Of a stretch of DNA of 64,000 bases, positions 62,557 to 64,000 are shown piece after piece. The DNA comes from Prevotella sp. (GTDB lineage Bacteria > Bacteroidota > Bacteroidia > Bacteroidales > Bacteroidaceae): positions 1 through 64,000 of the forward strand of contig JAFRRN010000077.1 of NCBI GenBank assembly GCA_017428055.1. The letters run 5' to 3'. A model generated the notes under the pieces. That model saw only the letters and a list, made by a program, of their open reading frames with translations. It was not told the origin of the DNA and searched no databases. Both the position numbers and the translations under genes were made by a program. Within the stretch, counting starts at the first letter, position 1. The number at the start of each line of letters is the position of its first letter.

Positions 62557-63807
62557 ATGAAAAAGTATCTTTTTATAATGTTCACTTGCCTCTTAGGTTG
62601 GGGCAACGTGATGGCAGACAACATTATTATTAATGATGTGACAATACCCCAAGGCGGCATGGCAGAGTTAGCTGTTGGGTATATCTTTACCAGCGAGGAT
62701 GCCAAAGTGGGATTTACCTTGCCCTTCATTTTTCCAAAAGGTATCAAGTTTGCAACAGATGGTGACGGTGAACCCCTTTATGTTCAAGGTGAAGCCATAA
62801 AAAAGTTCAGTATCACGTTTGTTGGTAACAACATCCAGGCATTTCCTTCAAGTGAAAACTCCACGATAAAGGGGACAGGGGGAACTTTGTTGACACTTTA
62901 CATCAGTGCCGCAGCCGAGTTGGAGGTTGGAAGTACTTATGAGGTATTGGTGAAAGCTCCCCTCTTCCAAGTAAAACAGGATGGAAAGACTGAAGACATG
63001 AAACTGAATGACTACAGTTTCAAAGTCACCATTGGCGATCCTCTTGACTCCCGCACCGTCCTCGACGAGACATCCACGGTGATGCCCGAGGCGGCTACGA
63101 GTGTGGACGTGCGTGTACGCCGCACATTAACCGCCGACGTATGGAACACCATCGTCTTGCCTTTCTCCATGACGAGCCAGCAGATGGAGGAGGCGTTTGG
63201 CGATGGTGTCCAACTGGCGGACTTCACAGGTTGCGAAGCTACGTATGACAATGAAGACGATGAATACGCCTCTGCCATCAAGGTGAATTTTTCCGATGTC
63301 TCTGCCATTGAGGCCAACCACCCTTATATCATTAAGGTGAAAGAACCCATCAGCGAGTTTACCGTGGATGGCGTAGACATCAATCCCGAAGAGGATTTGT
63401 CTGTGAATCGGGATGAGTATCGAACAGGGAGTGGAACAAAGAAAGACCCTTACGTTTATCATTATAACAGCTTTGTTGGTACGTATATGGCCAACACGGA
63501 TGTTCCCAAACAGACCATATTCCTCAACGGTAACAAGTTTTGGTATTCCACGGGCTTAACGAAAATGAGAGCCTATCGTGCCTACTTCGACTTCTATGAT
63601 GTGTTGGCTGATGTGGAAGGAGCCGAGTCAAAGATTAGTTTCGTGGTGGATGGCGAGGCAACCGACATCATGGGCATCTCCGCCCCGAGGTATGTGGAGG
63701 GCGACGTTTACAACGTGCAGGGTTTGCATGTAGGCAAGGATGTTGACATGAATCGTCTGCCCAAGGGCATCTATATCGTGAACGGAAAGAAGTATAGCGT
63801 TAAATAA
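62557..63807 (+). CDS. Secreted protein with cohesin-like module and C-terminal tail
   Basis: 416 residues. Signal peptide to about 20. Residues 22-165 match the cohesin-like module of the upstream LRR protein (FPKGIKFATDGDGEPLYVQG aligns with its LPEGFSLQKDEDGDLVYEMG). A second beta domain follows (WNTIVLPFSMTSQQMEEAFG), a type frequent in Prevotella secreted proteins. It ends LPKGIYIVNGKKYSVK, the type IX-like tail. Function unknown. Confidence 0.78.
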   Translation: MKKYLFIMFTCLLGWGNVMADNIIINDVTIPQGGMAELAVGYIFTSEDAKVGFTLPFIFPKGIKFATDGDGEPLYVQGEAIKKFSITFVGNNIQAFPSSENSTIKGTGGTLLTLYISAAAELEVGSTYEVLVKAPLFQVKQDGKTEDMKLNDYSFKVTIGDPLDSRTVLDETSTVMPEAATSVDVRVRRTLTADVWNTIVLPFSMTSQQMEEAFGDGVQLADFTGCEATYDNEDDEYASAIKVNFSDVSAIEANHPYIIKVKEPISEFTVDGVDINPEEDLSVNRDEYRTGSGTKKDPYVYHYNSFVGTYMANTDVPKQTIFLNGNKFWYSTGLTKMRAYRAYFDFYDVLADVEGAESKISFVVDGEATDIMGISAPRYVEGDVYNVQGLHVGKDVDMNRLPKGIYIVNGKKYSVK

Positions 63808-63822
63808 GAGGAGGAAAGAATC

Positions 63823-64000
63823 ATGAAAAAGACATATCAATCCCCGGCATTGGAACAGGTTTCCGTGAATGCCATGCAACTGATGCAAGCGGCGAGCGGC
63901 GTGTATGGTGATGGCGCGGCAAGCGACATCACCTACGGCGGCATGGACGACAATGGTGGCATGCCCCCTCAGGCGAAGCCCGCCAGCGTGTGGGAAGACT
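63823..64000 (+). CDS. Short Prevotella-type peptide gene (partial, cut by window end)
   Basis: Begins MKKTYQSPALEQVSVNAMQL; at least 59 codons are visible with no stop before the window ends. The opening MKKTYxxPxxExVxV followed by a short Gly/Ala/Asp-rich tail is typical of small proteins frequently found beside Prevotella secreted-protein genes. A ribosome site (GAGGAGG) lies 15 bp after the previous stop, so it shares the operon. It might be a ribosomally made peptide; its role is unknown. Confidence 0.65.
   Translation, partial: MKKTYQSPALEQVSVNAMQLMQAASGVYGDGAASDITYGGMDDNGGMPPQAKPASVWED

Overview
The window is chromosomal DNA of a member of the Bacteroidales, most likely Prevotella or a close relative. 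The evidence is: recurrent promoters of the Bacteroidetes type (-33 TTTG, about 19-20 bp, -7 TAnnTTTG); few Shine-Dalgarno sites; Bacteroidetes-specific families (DUF4468, Porin_10, DUF4369, BspA-like LRR proteins, DUF4859-like modules); Prevotella-style C-terminal tails (GIYI..GKK..VK) on secreted proteins; and, at the left edge, the first bases of a 16S rRNA gene on the minus strand, preceded by its leader and a near-consensus promoter. Gene content is dense and looks chromosomal. No transposase, integrase, CRISPR array or tRNA was seen.

Layout. 1-276: rrn leader and promoter (minus), with 16S running off the left edge. 975-4162: DUF4468 protein, small membrane protein and Porin_10 outer-membrane protein. 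4387-6962: anaerobic ribonucleotide reductase nrdD-nrdG. 7007-7267: 5'-truncated remnant of tatC. 7333-8812 (minus): thioredoxin reductase and glutathione peroxidase. 9016-10145: two related lipoproteins. 10161-23183 (minus): a tight run of ten genes: DUF4369 lipoprotein, dihydroorotase, stand-alone MetH activation domain, metallophosphoesterase, PlsC-like acyltransferase, lipoprotein, polyprenol-phosphate mannose synthase, Mfd, LRR protein and a histidine phosphatase split by an in-frame TGA. 23319-24063 (minus): FtsB/DivIC-like protein and a membrane protein. 24606-28432: aroB, GH43 glycosidase, GT2 glycosyltransferase and undecaprenyl-phosphate sugar transferase. 28485-36177 (minus): GH127 arabinofuranosidase, small secreted protein, CotH-kinase protein, DUF6055-type metalloprotease and SprT-like protein.

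36291-53120 is the most distinctive region. A histidine kinase and a response regulator (receiver plus Fis-type helix-turn-helix, no AAA+ domain) diverge from a large export locus: TolC-like protein, membrane-fusion protein, four full-length MacB/FtsX permeases and a single ABC ATPase, with a DUF4143-type ATPase gene inserted between permeases 2 and 3. Three promoters of this locus (before tolC, permease 3 and permease 4) carry the same dyad, GAYTGTCTAA...TTAGACARTC, with identical internal spacing and an identical distance to the -33/-7 elements. This defines a local regulon probably controlled by the adjacent two-component system.

53329-64000: large secreted proteins, including a 1511-residue LRR protein with a cohesin-like module and two dockerin-type calcium loops, a second protein with the same cohesin-like module, and the start of a short Prevotella-type peptide gene. 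Between them, 57529 to about 57855 holds a candidate structured RNA gene with its own consensus promoter. Three copies of a ~100-bp palindromic intergenic element lie at 594, 24291 and 57239.
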